A DNA stretch of 64,000 bases from Bacillus sp. ISL-41 (GCF_018613235.1 NZ_JAGGQP010000044.1:26095-90094), one strand, 5' to 3'. Positions 43,383 through 52,213 are shown, numbered from the stretch's first letter. Notes: generated from the sequence alone by a model not told the origin. Made by a program: numbers and translations.

Positions 43383-44297
43383 ATGCGACCTTTAATAATT
43401 GGCATGATCGGCCTAGATACTTCCCATTGCCTTGAATTCACAAAGCTGTTAAACGGACCCGAACACCCTTTTCATATAGATGGAGGCAAGGTTGCCTATG
43501 CCTTTCCCTTCTACTCCGAGGATCTGCCAATTAGCAAAGACCGTGTCCAGGGTTACACAGAAACACTGCGTGATGAACTTTCGGTCAAGATTACCAGCTC
43601 GATTGCAGAAACAGCCGAAACCAGTGATGCAATTCTATTAACAGCCGTTGACGGCCGGAAGCATCTTGAATTATTTAAACAACTGCTCCCTTATAAAATT
43701 CCTGTTTTTCTTGATAAGCCGCTTGCACTTTCCATGAAGGAAGCAAGGGAGATATATGCCTTGGCTGAAGAGCATAACATCCCAATTATGAGCTCCTCCT
43801 CCCTGCGTTATGCAGATTCATTCAATACGGTAATCGACAACAAGAAAGACGAAATCAGTGGAATCTATGTTCACGGACCCCTGCCGATGCAACCACTCAT
43901 GCCCGGCTACTTCTGGTATGGTATTCATATGATCGAAATGGTCATCGCCACAATGGGAACAGGCGCCAATAATGTAACCGTAAAAACAAGCAATGAGCAC
44001 GAAACGGTCATTATCGAGTGGGAAGATGGCAGACACGCCATCATACGGGGAGAGTACGAATGGCACTCCAGATTCGGAGCTACCCTCCATACCAAAAACG
44101 GATTTCATCTCGCCGATATCAGCAAAGACACCAAGCCTTTCTACGCAAGTTTATTAGAACGAGTCATCACCTTTTTCCAGACAAAAGAATCTCCAGTACC
44201 AAAAGAAGAAACACTGGAAGTGATTAAATTAATTGAGATGATCAATAAAAAGCGGAACATGGGGACGGTTCTCGTGTCCCAAAAATCGGAGCTATAG
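43383..44297 (+). CDS. Gfo/Idh/MocA-like oxidoreductase
   Basis: 304 residues, RBS AAGGAGGAAAGACGA. The N-terminal Rossmann motif is unusual (IIGMIGLDTSHCLEFTKLL), without the classic GxGxxG. The family Lys appears in FLDKPLALSMKEA and a His-bearing GIHMIEMVIATMG segment corresponds to the active-site region. The last ~12 residues (MGTVLVSQKSEL) are encoded by a REP-like hairpin that overlaps the 3' end, so the original C-terminus was probably different. Last gene of the operon; co-directional with the regulator (13-base gap). Confidence 0.82.
   Translation: MRPLIIGMIGLDTSHCLEFTKLLNGPEHPFHIDGGKVAYAFPFYSEDLPISKDRVQGYTETLRDELSVKITSSIAETAETSDAILLTAVDGRKHLELFKQLLPYKIPVFLDKPLALSMKEAREIYALAEEHNIPIMSSSSLRYADSFNTVIDNKKDEISGIYVHGPLPMQPLMPGYFWYGIHMIEMVIATMGTGANNVTVKTSNEHETVIIEWEDGRHAIIRGEYEWHSRFGATLHTKNGFHLADISKDTKPFYASLLERVITFFQTKESPVPKEETLEVIKLIEMINKKRNMGTVLVSQKSEL
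44253..44280. repeat. REP-like hairpin overlapping a gene 3' end
   Basis: Core GGGACGGTTCT at 44262-44272, flanked by ACATG and CGTGT, which pair (one G-U). It lies inside the last codons of the Gfo/Idh/MocA-like gene. Confidence 0.7.
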
Positions 44298-44353
44298 TCC
44301 GATTTTTGGTGCATTTGAGCCGTCCTTTTGTTTTATAAAAATCAATTTTATTA

Positions 44354-44382
44354 TTGACCAAGTAAATGGTAAAATATATAAT
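44354..44382 (+). promoter_or_regulatory. Promoter of the DUF3139-like gene
   Basis: TTGACC (44354-44359) and TATAAT (44377-44382) with a 17-base spacer: a near-consensus SigA promoter. Confidence 0.85.
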
Positions 44383-44383
44383 A

Positions 44384-44403
44384 AAAGTGTAAATTTACAC
44401 TTT
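44384..44403. promoter_or_regulatory. Perfect 20-base palindrome downstream of the -10 box
   Basis: AAAGTGTAAA (44384-44393) and TTTACACTTT (44394-44403) are exact reverse complements, one base after the -10 box, covering the expected transcription start. A repressor site for an unidentified regulator. Confidence 0.75.
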
Positions 44404-44418
44404 AAGGAGATAATGACA

Positions 44419-44805
44419 ATGAAAAGTGTCTTGATTGTTCTAACCTATTTTGCAATCGTATTTTTCGCAGGCTTTCTCATTTTTAAAATCAATATGTTCC
44501 ACTATGAAAAAACAGCTGACAGCCGGATTGCGAAAGCAATGGAATATCAGAAAGTAGACCTATCTGAGGGTAGAGTAGAGCAAAGCTACTTCAATTATAA
44601 AACTGGCTGGTCTAAAATGGTTTATTACAATGATGATCCAGAAATCCGTTATGAATATGTATATGACAGATCCGAAAATGAAGTAGATGTTTTTGGAATG
44701 CAAAATAATATGTCACTTGATTTAGCTAAAAAAGAAGCCAAATATCCATTAGGAAGCTTTTGCTTTTTAAAAAATGGAGAAATAGAGGACTTTCATCATG
44801 AGTGA
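44419..44805 (+). CDS. DUF3139-like single-pass membrane protein
   Basis: 128 residues. ATG 44419 is preferred over 44413 because AAGGAG is nine bases away. One N-terminal membrane helix (VLIVLTYFAIVFFAGFLIF) and an external domain containing YFNYKTGWSKMVYYNDD and IRYEYVYDRSENEVDV, which matches the layout of DUF3139 proteins. Function unknown. It overlaps the next gene by 4 bases and is driven by a strong promoter with a palindromic operator. Confidence 0.72.
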   Translation: MKSVLIVLTYFAIVFFAGFLIFKINMFHYEKTADSRIAKAMEYQKVDLSEGRVEQSYFNYKTGWSKMVYYNDDPEIRYEYVYDRSENEVDVFGMQNNMSLDLAKKEAKYPLGSFCFLKNGEIEDFHHE

Positions 44806-45254
44806 GCGGTCCCAAGCACGCGCCCCTAAAAGTGGCACTTTCTCTTTTTGTCCTGTCAATGATAATTACCCAAAGAGGAGGAAATCCTATCAAATCACTA
44901 TGGTTCGTAGTTTCGTTAATTCCTAGTGCATTCTTGTTTCATTACATTGAAATTATTCATCCCCCAAGACCTGCCATTTTGCTGTCAGGCACATTGCTAT
45001 TTGTAATTGTGGCAGGTCTCTTATCTATAAAAATAAAGTATCCAGTGATTATTTTGACAAACATTATCACTATTATAATATCAGTTGTGTTAGGGACAGA
45101 GTTTATTACTCCCCCAAATCCTTCCTGGTTTAACCCTTTTGGAAGGAATTTCGCGATTATATCGACTGGTATTGTTATGTTAATCGGGGTTTTATTCATT
45201 CGTTTTTTTATAATAAAGGTATTACTGAAAAATAATTCCTACTTAAAACAGTAA
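44802..45254 (+). CDS. Four-helix membrane protein of unknown function
   Basis: 150 residues with about four membrane helices (VALSLFVLSMIITQ, LLFVIVAGLLSIKI, IIILTNIITIIISVVLG-type segment, GIVMLIGVLFIRFFI). The GTG start at 44802 overlaps the end of the DUF3139-like gene, implying translational coupling; no better start is visible. No family recognised. Ends at a strong terminator. Confidence 0.65.
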   Translation: MSGPKHAPLKVALSLFVLSMIITQRGGNPIKSLWFVVSLIPSAFLFHYIEIIHPPRPAILLSGTLLFVIVAGLLSIKIKYPVIILTNIITIIISVVLGTEFITPPNPSWFNPFGRNFAIISTGIVMLIGVLFIRFFIIKVLLKNNSYLKQ

Positions 45255-45298
45255 TGAAAAGCCAGTGTCCCACCTACCTATGGGCACTGGCTTTTCAT
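45254..45298 (+). terminator. Terminator of the DUF3139-like operon
   Basis: 14-base perfect arms ATGAAAAGCCAGTG (45254-45267) and CACTGGCTTTTCAT (45285-45298), with further inner pairing (CCCA/TGGG). Confidence 0.85.
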
Positions 45299-45354
45299 CT
45301 AATCCGTAAGTTCTTAAATCATCCCAAAGGTTATTGTCGGCTGACTTTTCCCAC

Positions 45355-46257
45355 CTAGAATAACTTCACTTGATAGGCATCAAGCACATGTCTTGGAACC
45401 AAAAATCTTGCTGTCAAAAGCGGATCGACAATTTGCGATACCTGGACCTGGCCAACCGCACTCATAAGCATTGTCAGTTCAGCCAGGCTCAAATCTGTGT
45501 GGGGCTGCAAAGTATCAATAAAAATCTCCACAGCAGCTTTGGCCGCCTCATCAAGCGTCTCTTTCGAAACTAGAACAGCCATTCCTTCTTCATTCTCAAG
45601 GAATGGGTAAGGAATCGTTGTACCTTTGACGACTTCAAGTGTAACGGTTACTTTTCCAGGAATCTCAATGCCTGAAACGCCAATTTCTCCGTCTCCCATC
45701 GCTGCATGCAAATCTCCGAGGCCAAACAAGGCTCCTTCCTGGAATACCGGGAAATACAGCGTTGCACCAGTGGTGACAGATGTAGTATCCATATTTCCTC
45801 CGTGAGCGCCCGGTGTACCGCATGAAACAGGATCTGATTCAGGGGCTACGCCAATGACACCGATCATCGGATTCAATGGAAGCTGGAGCTTTTCATTAAA
45901 GACAGCCTTGCCATTTTCAATAGGAATCATCTTAACCGTAAACTCATCAATTCGATGGCCCATGACGCCAAGTCCGGGTCCGGTTGCCATCACTCCCTGA
46001 TTCCCCAATTCAATATTGTCGATTTTCACCTTAAGGATATCGCCCGGCTGGGCACCTTCTACATATATTGATCCGGTAGCCGGGTTAATCTGGTTCCAGT
46101 CAATCGAATTGAAGGCTGCATCATTACTCTGAATCTGGTTCTGGAAACAATCATACGTTTCAATCACCACCTGTGAGCCTGAAGGCACTTTTAGTGCTGA
46201 TTTATTCTCCTTACTGAAAGCATAGAAAAATTGCTCCTTTGCAATGGTATGTACCAT
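45355..46257 (-). CDS. Acetamidase/formamidase family protein
   Basis: 300 residues, the FmdA_AmdA family length. Motifs: NPATGSIYVEGAQPGDILKVKI, GTPGAHGGNMDT (zinc/active-site region) and GDLHAAMGDGEIGVSG. It hydrolyses short amides such as formamide or acetamide to ammonia and the acid. Formate released here could enter the nearby formate dehydrogenase system (47.2-51.4 kb), but this is only proximity. ATG 46257, RBS GAGGAGTGGTTTC. Monocistronic. Confidence 0.92.
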   Translation of the reverse strand: MVHTIAKEQFFYAFSKENKSALKVPSGSQVVIETYDCFQNQIQSNDAAFNSIDWNQINPATGSIYVEGAQPGDILKVKIDNIELGNQGVMATGPGLGVMGHRIDEFTVKMIPIENGKAVFNEKLQLPLNPMIGVIGVAPESDPVSCGTPGAHGGNMDTTSVTTGATLYFPVFQEGALFGLGDLHAAMGDGEIGVSGIEIPGKVTVTLEVVKGTTIPYPFLENEEGMAVLVSKETLDEAAKAAVEIFIDTLQPHTDLSLAELTMLMSAVGQVQVSQIVDPLLTARFLVPRHVLDAYQVKLF

Positions 46258-46370
46258 GAAACCACTCCTCTCCTCTTTCTCTTATTATAAAAAAGGAATA
46301 CAGGATGTGCAGGGATTTTGTTTGAGTATATAAAATTTTCTTACTTTTAACTCTATTTTTCTCTCGCGCC

Positions 46371-46835
46371 TTAATTCCCCAGATCTATATTTTCGGCAAT
46401 ATCTCTTAGTGCCTCTGCACGAGAAACAATAAATTCTCTCATATACCTCTCCAAAAACAGTTTATCGGCCAAAACGCCAATTGGTCCAAATGGTGACTTA
46501 TACTGGAATTTATCGATCATTATGGTGCCTTCTCCTTTTTCAAGAAACTGATGTGTATGAACAAAGGAATGGAAGGCCCCCTTCACCATAATATCAACAA
46601 ACCTTTTTGGTTTTTCCATTAATGTCACCTTGGCTGTCAATCTTTGTTTAATACCGAAATGAACAGCTTCCCAAGTAACAACATCCCCTTCCTCTAATAA
46701 CCCTTCTGTCACTCCACCGACAGCTCTTTCCTTTGTTTTAAAGGTTGTTTGAGTGTGGATATCTACGTTCCTCGCAAGGTCAAAACAGACCTCGATTGGT
46801 GCATGAATAAATTGTTGATGCTCAATGACAGGCAT
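46371..46835 (-). CDS. SRPBCC-family protein
   Basis: 154 residues from ATG 46835 (AAAAGGGGAATTAAA before it); the 24 codons upstream in frame have no ribosome site. START/Bet v1-like layout: HQQFIHAPIEVCFDLARNVDIH at the N-terminus and a long C-terminal helix (LERYMREFIVSRAEALRDI). Similar proteins in Bacillus are annotated as cell-division-inhibitor-like or ligand-binding; the ligand is unknown. Confidence 0.8.
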   Translation of the reverse strand: MPVIEHQQFIHAPIEVCFDLARNVDIHTQTTFKTKERAVGGVTEGLLEEGDVVTWEAVHFGIKQRLTAKVTLMEKPKRFVDIMVKGAFHSFVHTHQFLEKGEGTIMIDKFQYKSPFGPIGVLADKLFLERYMREFIVSRAEALRDIAENIDLGN

Positions 46836-46906
46836 TTTAATTCCCCTTTTTAAGCGCATTATAATACTTTTAATAGTCCTTAACAGTGCCTTCAAATGTC
46901 TCACCA

Positions 46907-47173
46907 TTAAGCTCTAACTCTGCGTCCTGTTTCAAAAACAGGTAATAAATAGTTTATTGGCAGACGATTATCTTCTTTTAATCTTATCAGCATGCTTTTT
47001 AAAATTCCTACTTTCACTTCATTTCTTCCACCTCCTGGTATTACGATCTCGACCTGGAGATGGTTCTCATATTCCGAAGGTTGAATTTTTAAGGCCCTCG
47101 TAATGTCCTTATACTGGACTTCTATCCCTTCATTCCCTATTATAAAATTAAAAATGTCAGAATTTTGTAACAT
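46907..47173 (-). CDS. Small hypothetical protein
   Basis: 88 residues (NEGIEVQYKDITRALKIQPS, then VKVGILKSMLIRLKEDNRLP). No family recognised. The ATG lacks a ribosome site, yet an extended -10-like TGGTATACT ends only about 12 bases before it, so a nearly leaderless transcript is possible. It precedes the SRPBCC gene by 71 bases in the same direction. Confidence 0.5.
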   Translation of the reverse strand: MLQNSDIFNFIIGNEGIEVQYKDITRALKIQPSEYENHLQVEIVIPGGGRNEVKVGILKSMLIRLKEDNRLPINYLLPVFETGRRVRA

Positions 47174-47233
47174 TTACTGTCATAAAGTATACCAGAGCTA
47201 GTAAACAAGTTTATAAAGGAGGAAATAGTTTTA

Positions 47234-48493
47234 ATGGCTGAAACGAAGAAAAACCGCTGGTTGATTGCTGCTGCCGCTGTTGGAATTCATATTTCGATTG
47301 GTTCTGTTTATGCTTGGAGTAACTTTACGAACCCGTTGAAAAATTTGTTTGGCTGGTCCGATTCAGAAGTGGCTCTTACCTTTAGTATTGCGATCTTGTT
47401 CCTGGGTCTTGCTGCTGCGTTTTTGGGTCATTTTGTGGAAAAGCATGGTCCGAGGAAGGCTGGATTGCTTGCGGCGACTTTCTTTGGAATCGGGATTGCC
47501 GGTTCCGGTCTAGCTGTCCTGTTGGGTTCCAAGATTCTCCTATATCTGTTTTACGGGGTGTTAGGCGGGATTGGTCTTGGTGTCGGCTATATTGCACCGG
47601 TTTCCACGCTGGTAAAATGGTTCCCTGACCGGCGCGGACTTGCCACGGGTCTTGCGATTATGGGCTTCGGCTTTGCTGCAGCCATCTCAAGCCCAATCAT
47701 GAACAGTTTAATTGAAAGCGTTGGAGTCGCGAACACGTTTTTCATTTTAGGAAGCGCTTACTTTATTCTAATGACCGCATCGTCTTTGTATCTGGAAAAG
47801 CCGCCTGAAGGATGGATGCCGGAGGGCTTTAAGGAAAAGGTCGAGTCTGGTGCGGCAAAGCCAGTAATGGACCTTTCACAGCTAACGGCGAATGAAGCGG
47901 TAAAAACAACCCGATTCTGGTATTTATGGCTGATGCTGTTCATCAATGTCACATGCGGAATCGCGATTTTGGCGGTAGCGAAACCGCTCGCGATGGAGTC
48001 GATTGGAATTGGGACAGCCGCCGCTGCCGCTCTGGTTGGGGCAATTGGAATCTTCAATGGACTAGGCCGGATTGGCTGGGCATCGATTTCAGATTTCATT
48101 GGACGTCCAAATACGTATACAACTTTCTTCATCCTGCAAATCGGATTGTTTTTCATGCTTCCGCACACGACTAATGCCCTTCTTTTCCAGGTAATGCTTG
48201 CAGTCATTTATACGTGCTATGGGGGTGGATTTGCATCTATCCCAGCCTATATCGGCGATTTATTCGGCACAAAGCAGCTCGGTGCCATCCATGGCTACAT
48301 CCTGACAGCATGGGCAGCGGCCGGTCTGGTGGGACCAATGTTTGCCGCCTATATAAAAGATACAACCGGATCATACGCCGGCAGCTTATCAGTGTTTGCG
48401 GGGTTATTTGTGGCAGCATTCGTTATTTCCCTGCTGATCAGAGTGGATATGGCTAAGCTTCGTAAACAAAATGAATCAGAAATAACCGCCTAG
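47234..48493 (+). CDS. OFA-family MFS transporter (oxalate/formate antiporter type)
   Basis: 419 residues, 12 membrane helices. OFA landmarks: N-terminal AVGIHISIGSVYAWSNFTNPL, FVEKHGPRKAG, GVGYIAPVSTLVKWFPDRRGLATG and in the C-half CYGGGFASIPAYIGDLFGTKQLGAIHG-type segments. It probably moves formate or a related small carboxylate across the membrane. Downstream are FdhD and formate dehydrogenase in the same direction, supporting formate uptake or exchange. RBS AAAGGAGGAAATAGTTTT. Confidence 0.9.
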   Translation: MAETKKNRWLIAAAAVGIHISIGSVYAWSNFTNPLKNLFGWSDSEVALTFSIAILFLGLAAAFLGHFVEKHGPRKAGLLAATFFGIGIAGSGLAVLLGSKILLYLFYGVLGGIGLGVGYIAPVSTLVKWFPDRRGLATGLAIMGFGFAAAISSPIMNSLIESVGVANTFFILGSAYFILMTASSLYLEKPPEGWMPEGFKEKVESGAAKPVMDLSQLTANEAVKTTRFWYLWLMLFINVTCGIAILAVAKPLAMESIGIGTAAAAALVGAIGIFNGLGRIGWASISDFIGRPNTYTTFFILQIGLFFMLPHTTNALLFQVMLAVIYTCYGGGFASIPAYIGDLFGTKQLGAIHGYILTAWAAAGLVGPMFAAYIKDTTGSYAGSLSVFAGLFVAAFVISLLIRVDMAKLRKQNESEITA

Positions 48494-48542
48494 ATTTAAC
48501 TTTTCCCTATTTTGTTTGCGTACGGGGGAGGAACAAAAAATC

Positions 48543-49340
48543 GTGACGAAGACGAGAACGAAACGAACCATTACCCGTTATGTAAATGGGAACATTGAAA
48601 AAGTTGAAGATGATATCGCGACTGAAAAACCGTTTACGATCAAATTGAATGAAAAAGAGTTTGCTACTCTAGTCTGCACAGCGGAATACATTGAGGATAT
48701 GGTCATCGGATTTTTAGCATCAGAAGGTGTGATCAGGAAATTCGCGGACATTGAAGATTTATGGATTCAGGAAAAAGAAGGATTTGTGCATGTGAAAACA
48801 CACTATACCAATTCCTTTTATGAAAAATTTCACTCGAAACGTTATATCACCTCTTGCTGCGGCAAAAGCAGACAGGGATTTGTCTTTTTTAACGATGCGA
48901 GATTATCCCACCATTTTAAGAAAGTGAATGTTCTATTAACCTATCAAGATTGTTTTCGATTAATGGAAGAGATGCAAAATCGGTCGGCTGTTTTCCAGGA
49001 AACAGGCGGGGTCCACAATGCGGCACTGTGTACAAGAGACGGTGTCCTGCTGTCCCGCCTGGATATCGGACGCCATAACGCCCTGGATAAAATATACGGC
49101 TACTGTCTGCGTCATCAAATTTCTTTGGAAGATAAAATTATCGTGTTCAGCGGACGGATCTCCTCTGAGATCGTCACAAAAGTTGCCAAAATCGGCTGTG
49201 AGGTGGTGTTATCGAAATCGGCACCGACAGAAATGGCACTTGAGCTTGCAGAGGAGCTTGGAATGACTGCGGTTGGCTTTATTCGGAACAATGCTTTGAA
49301 TGTTTATACAAGGCCAGACCGAATTGTAGAAAAGATATAA
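48543..49340 (+). CDS. fdhD: FdhD, sulfurtransferase for formate dehydrogenase
   Basis: 265 residues from GTG 48543, behind GGGGGAGG; the upstream TTG in frame would run through that site. FdhD carries sulfur from the IscS-type desulfurase to the molybdenum cofactor of formate dehydrogenase. Visible: the TEKPFTIKLNEKEFATLVCT start, the CC/CxxC-type loop ITSCCGKSRQG, GGVHNAALC and SRLDIGRHNALDKI. It lies between the transporter and the dehydrogenase gene (49 bases), consistent with an operon. Confidence 0.94.
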   Translation: MTKTRTKRTITRYVNGNIEKVEDDIATEKPFTIKLNEKEFATLVCTAEYIEDMVIGFLASEGVIRKFADIEDLWIQEKEGFVHVKTHYTNSFYEKFHSKRYITSCCGKSRQGFVFFNDARLSHHFKKVNVLLTYQDCFRLMEEMQNRSAVFQETGGVHNAALCTRDGVLLSRLDIGRHNALDKIYGYCLRHQISLEDKIIVFSGRISSEIVTKVAKIGCEVVLSKSAPTEMALELAEELGMTAVGFIRNNALNVYTRPDRIVEKI

Positions 49341-49389
49341 GCTTGAACCATTTTATAAACATACAAAAGTCAGGAGGTATAAAATCGGC

Positions 49390-51441
49390 ATGCAGGATCA
49401 ACTAAATCATGTGGAAACGATATGCGGTTTTTGCGGTACAGGATGCGGCCTTATCGTCGAAACAGAAGATAACAAGATTAGCAAAGTAAAAGGATATAAG
49501 GAAAACCCTTCGAGCCATGGGGAAACATGTGTGAAAGGTGCGCTGGGTTGGGGATATCTCCAAAGCGATCGGAGGCTGACCCAGCCGCTGATTCGAAAAA
49601 ACGGAGAGTTAACACCTGCCAGCTGGGAAGAAGCACTGACCCTGATTGCAAATAAATTTACGGATATTAAGAATGAGCATGGACCAGATGCCTTTGGCTG
49701 TTTTAGTTCTTCGAGATCGACTAATGAATTGAATTATCTCGCTGGAAAATTCATGCGGACCGTCATTGGCACCAATAATATCGACAGCTGCAACCGAACC
49801 TGACACGCTCCAAGCGTCACCGGTCTGGTGACTGTGTTTGGTACGGGTGCTGCCACGGGTTCTTATGACGAACTTGAGGACACCGATGTCATTCTTGTCT
49901 GGGGAAGCAATACGCAGGAATGCCACCCGATTATTTTTAACCATATGCGCCGCGGGATAAAAAATGGGACAAAAATGGTCGTCATTGACCCCCGGCAGAT
50001 TGACCAGACGAAACTGGCCTACAAGTGGCTGCCAGTCCAGGTTGGAACGGATATTGTCCTGGCCAATGCGATGGGCCATGTCATTATCGAAGAAAACTTA
50101 GTCCACAATGGGTTCATTAAAAAGGCAACAGAACAGTTTGATCAGTATAAGGAAGAGGTCAAAAAATACACCCCGGAATTTGCGGAGCAAATCACCGGCA
50201 TTCCAGCGGAAGATATCCGGGAAATCGCCCGGCTATATGCAACTGCCGATAAAGCAACGATTTGCTGGACGCTGGGGATTACAGAACATCATAATGGAAC
50301 CGAAAATGTCTTTGCGTTAATTAATCTAGCCTTATTGACCGGTCATATTGGAAAGTACGGCTCGGGACTGAATCCGCTGAGAGGACAAAACAATGTCCAG
50401 GGCGGCGGAGACATGGGCGCTCTGCCGAACAGGCTTGTCGGCGGCTGGAATTATGACGACCCTGAAGGAAGAAAACTGCATGAACAAGTGTGGGGCACCC
50501 CGGTTCCTGAAAATATCGGAAAGCATCAAACCTTGATGCTTGAGGCAATGGAGAAAAAAGAAATTAAGGCAGTTTATGTGATTGGCGAAAATCCTGTTCA
50601 ATCCGACGCCAACGGGAATCAGGTTGAAAAGATTTTTAAAGGCGTCGATTTCCTCGTTGTCCAGGACATTTTAATGACAAGAACGGCGATGCTTGCGGAT
50701 GTAGTCCTTCCGGCAACAGGCTGGGCGGAAAACGACGGGACACTAGTTAACTCCGAACGCCGGATTCAGCGCGTCCGGCCGGCCCTAAAAGGACCAGGTG
50801 TATCGCGTCATGATCAGGACATCATCCAGGATATTGCCAATAAGATGGGAGCGAACTGGACGTATCAATCAGCGGAGGAAGTTTGGGAGGAAATCCGCAA
50901 GCTTGCACCAAATTTTGCGGGTATAACGTACGAACGGATCGATAAGGATGGCGGCCTTCAATGGCCATGTCCCGATGAAAATCATCCAGGTACTCCATTT
51001 CTCCATAGCCGTCTCTGGTCAGATGAGGTGGGAATGAAGGCAAAATTCGTGCCGACCCATTACCAGCCTCCTGCCGAAGAGCCTGATGAAGAGTTTCCTT
51101 TGATGCTGACAACCGGACGCAGACTGCAATTTTATAATACAGGCGTGCAAACAAGAGATTATAAGAAAATGAAAAACGCGGAAGAAGCTTTAGAGATCCA
51201 TGCAGAGGATGCAGTGAAATATGGATTGCAAGACGGAGATCAAGTAAGAGTAAGCTCAAGAAGAGGAAGCCTCATAACCAAAGTCAACATCAGCAAAAAA
51301 CAGCCAAAGGGCTTAGTCTTCATGTCCTTTCACTTCCCAGACCAGGCTAGCACGAATGTGTTAACCAACTCCGCAACTGACCCGCTTGCAGGGACTGCTG
51401 AGTTTAAGGCGTGTGCTGTGAAGATTGAGCAAGTAAAGTGA
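49390..51441 (+). CDS. fdhA: Formate dehydrogenase alpha subunit, selenocysteine-containing (UGA at 49801)
   Basis: 683 residues reading through one in-frame TGA at 49801-49803 (codon 138). The surrounding residues are SCNRT-U-HAPSV, the exact place of selenocysteine in FdhF-type enzymes, with the histidine that follows it conserved. [4Fe-4S] ligands C12, C15, C19 and C47 plus the relay Lys49 are present, then the bis-MGD domains (GQNNVQGGGDMG, GENPVQSD, LPATGWAENDGT) and the C-terminal MGD-binding barrel. It oxidises formate to CO2 in the cytosol or at the membrane, probably with partner subunits elsewhere. A SECIS-like hairpin follows the UGA. AGGAGG precedes ATG 49390. selA/B/C/D are not in the window. 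Confidence 0.93.
49801..49838 (+). promoter_or_regulatory. Bacterial SECIS element in fdhA
   Basis: Downstream of the UGA, GTCACC (49816-49821) and GGTGAC (49827-49832) form a perfect 6-bp stem with apical loop GGTCT (49822-49826). The E. coli fdhF SECIS has the same GGUCU in its loop, and the distance from the UGA to it is the same 18 bases, by my recollection of that sequence. This is the expected SelB recognition structure. Confidence 0.88.
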
Positions 51442-51465
51442 AGCAGAGGGACGGTTCTACTGCTT
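51442..51465. repeat. REP-like hairpin
   Basis: Core GGGACGGTTCT at 51448-51458 with AGCAG and CTGCT arms, starting at the fdhA stop codon. Confidence 0.7.
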
Positions 51466-51541
51466 GTTTTTGCTCATACAAATACACAACTGATGATTGA
51501 GTTCTCTTAACGGATTGTAAAAGGCAGGAAAATTGAAAGAT

Positions 51542-51584
51542 GGGTTTCTTTTGTCCTTATAGAAATAAAAGAAACCCTTTTTTT
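51542..51584 (+). terminator. Terminator of the formate operon
   Basis: GGGTTTCTTTT (51542-51552) and AAAAGAAACCC (51567-51577), followed by seven T residues. Confidence 0.9.
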
Positions 51585-52108
51585 CGTTATTTATTCCTCT
51601 TTTTACACCGTGCTTCTTGGTTCTGAATATGGGAACGATCCGCCCTAGACATCTCCGTTGAGGATGGAACAGGCAAAGTGATAACAGACGATTTAAGTGG
51701 CAGTGACTTCTTATTCGATAATATAGCTGTAGAAGTTTTTAGACAAAGTATAATAATCAATTAATCTAAGAAAAACAATCAGTGGACGATTTCCTGCTTG
51801 TTTTTTTCTGGGACTTACCGATGGTTCAGTGTACAAGGTAGTCATCAAAGTTCTAAGGTAAAACAAATTATTGAGGGGTCAGGCCAAGCTCAAAATCTTT
51901 CATAGAAAATGGTTATGGCAATATTTAATTTTCTTCTTGCAGGCTCTGTAATTTGGTCATGGATCGATGCCTTCTTTTCTCAATAAACGAAATGACGAGT
52001 TGAACGAACAAACAGAAATCAGTATACTCAACACAATACGTGAACAATGGATTATGAGAAAAGCAGAACGAAATTTGAAGGAACGTACTCTTCCGCTTCA
52101 TGATGCCA
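51585..52108. other. Degenerate intergenic region with gene fragments
   Basis: About 520 bases without a normal gene. At ~51648-51765 an open stretch without start codes for DISVEDGTGKVITDDLSG and more, ending at a stop, which looks like the tail of a lost gene. At 51909-51986 a 25-residue hydrophobic reading frame (MVMAIFNFLLAGSVIWSWID) has no ribosome site and overlaps the next small frame. Both are probably remnants or chance. Confidence 0.35.
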
Positions 52109-52125
52109 GCACCTTTCGGGAATGA
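51967..52125 (+). pseudogene. Short reading frame or gene remnant ending in a terminator
   Basis: 52 codons (ELNEQTEISILNTIREQWIM, then RKAERNLKERTLPLHD), basic and helix-prone, with no ribosome site. The stop lies inside a hairpin terminator, which suggests the 3' end of a former gene. No family recognised. Confidence 0.35.
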
Positions 52126-52140
52126 AAGGTGCCGTTTCTT
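52109..52140 (+). terminator. Hairpin terminator
   Basis: GCACCTTTC (52109-52117) and GAAAGGTGC (52124-52132), then CGTTTCTTT. Confidence 0.75.
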
Positions 52141-52213
52141 TATTTTGAAGATAAAAAATTCACTTTCCTTCGTAACGGTTGATATCGTGCTTTCGAGAAC
52201 CACCTGTACCTTT

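Noticed and set aside
49390..49803. fdhA as a pseudogene split by a nonsense mutation into two open frames (49390-49803 and 49828-51441)
   Set aside because: The stop is TGA exactly at the selenocysteine position, frame is kept on both sides, and a SECIS-like hairpin follows.
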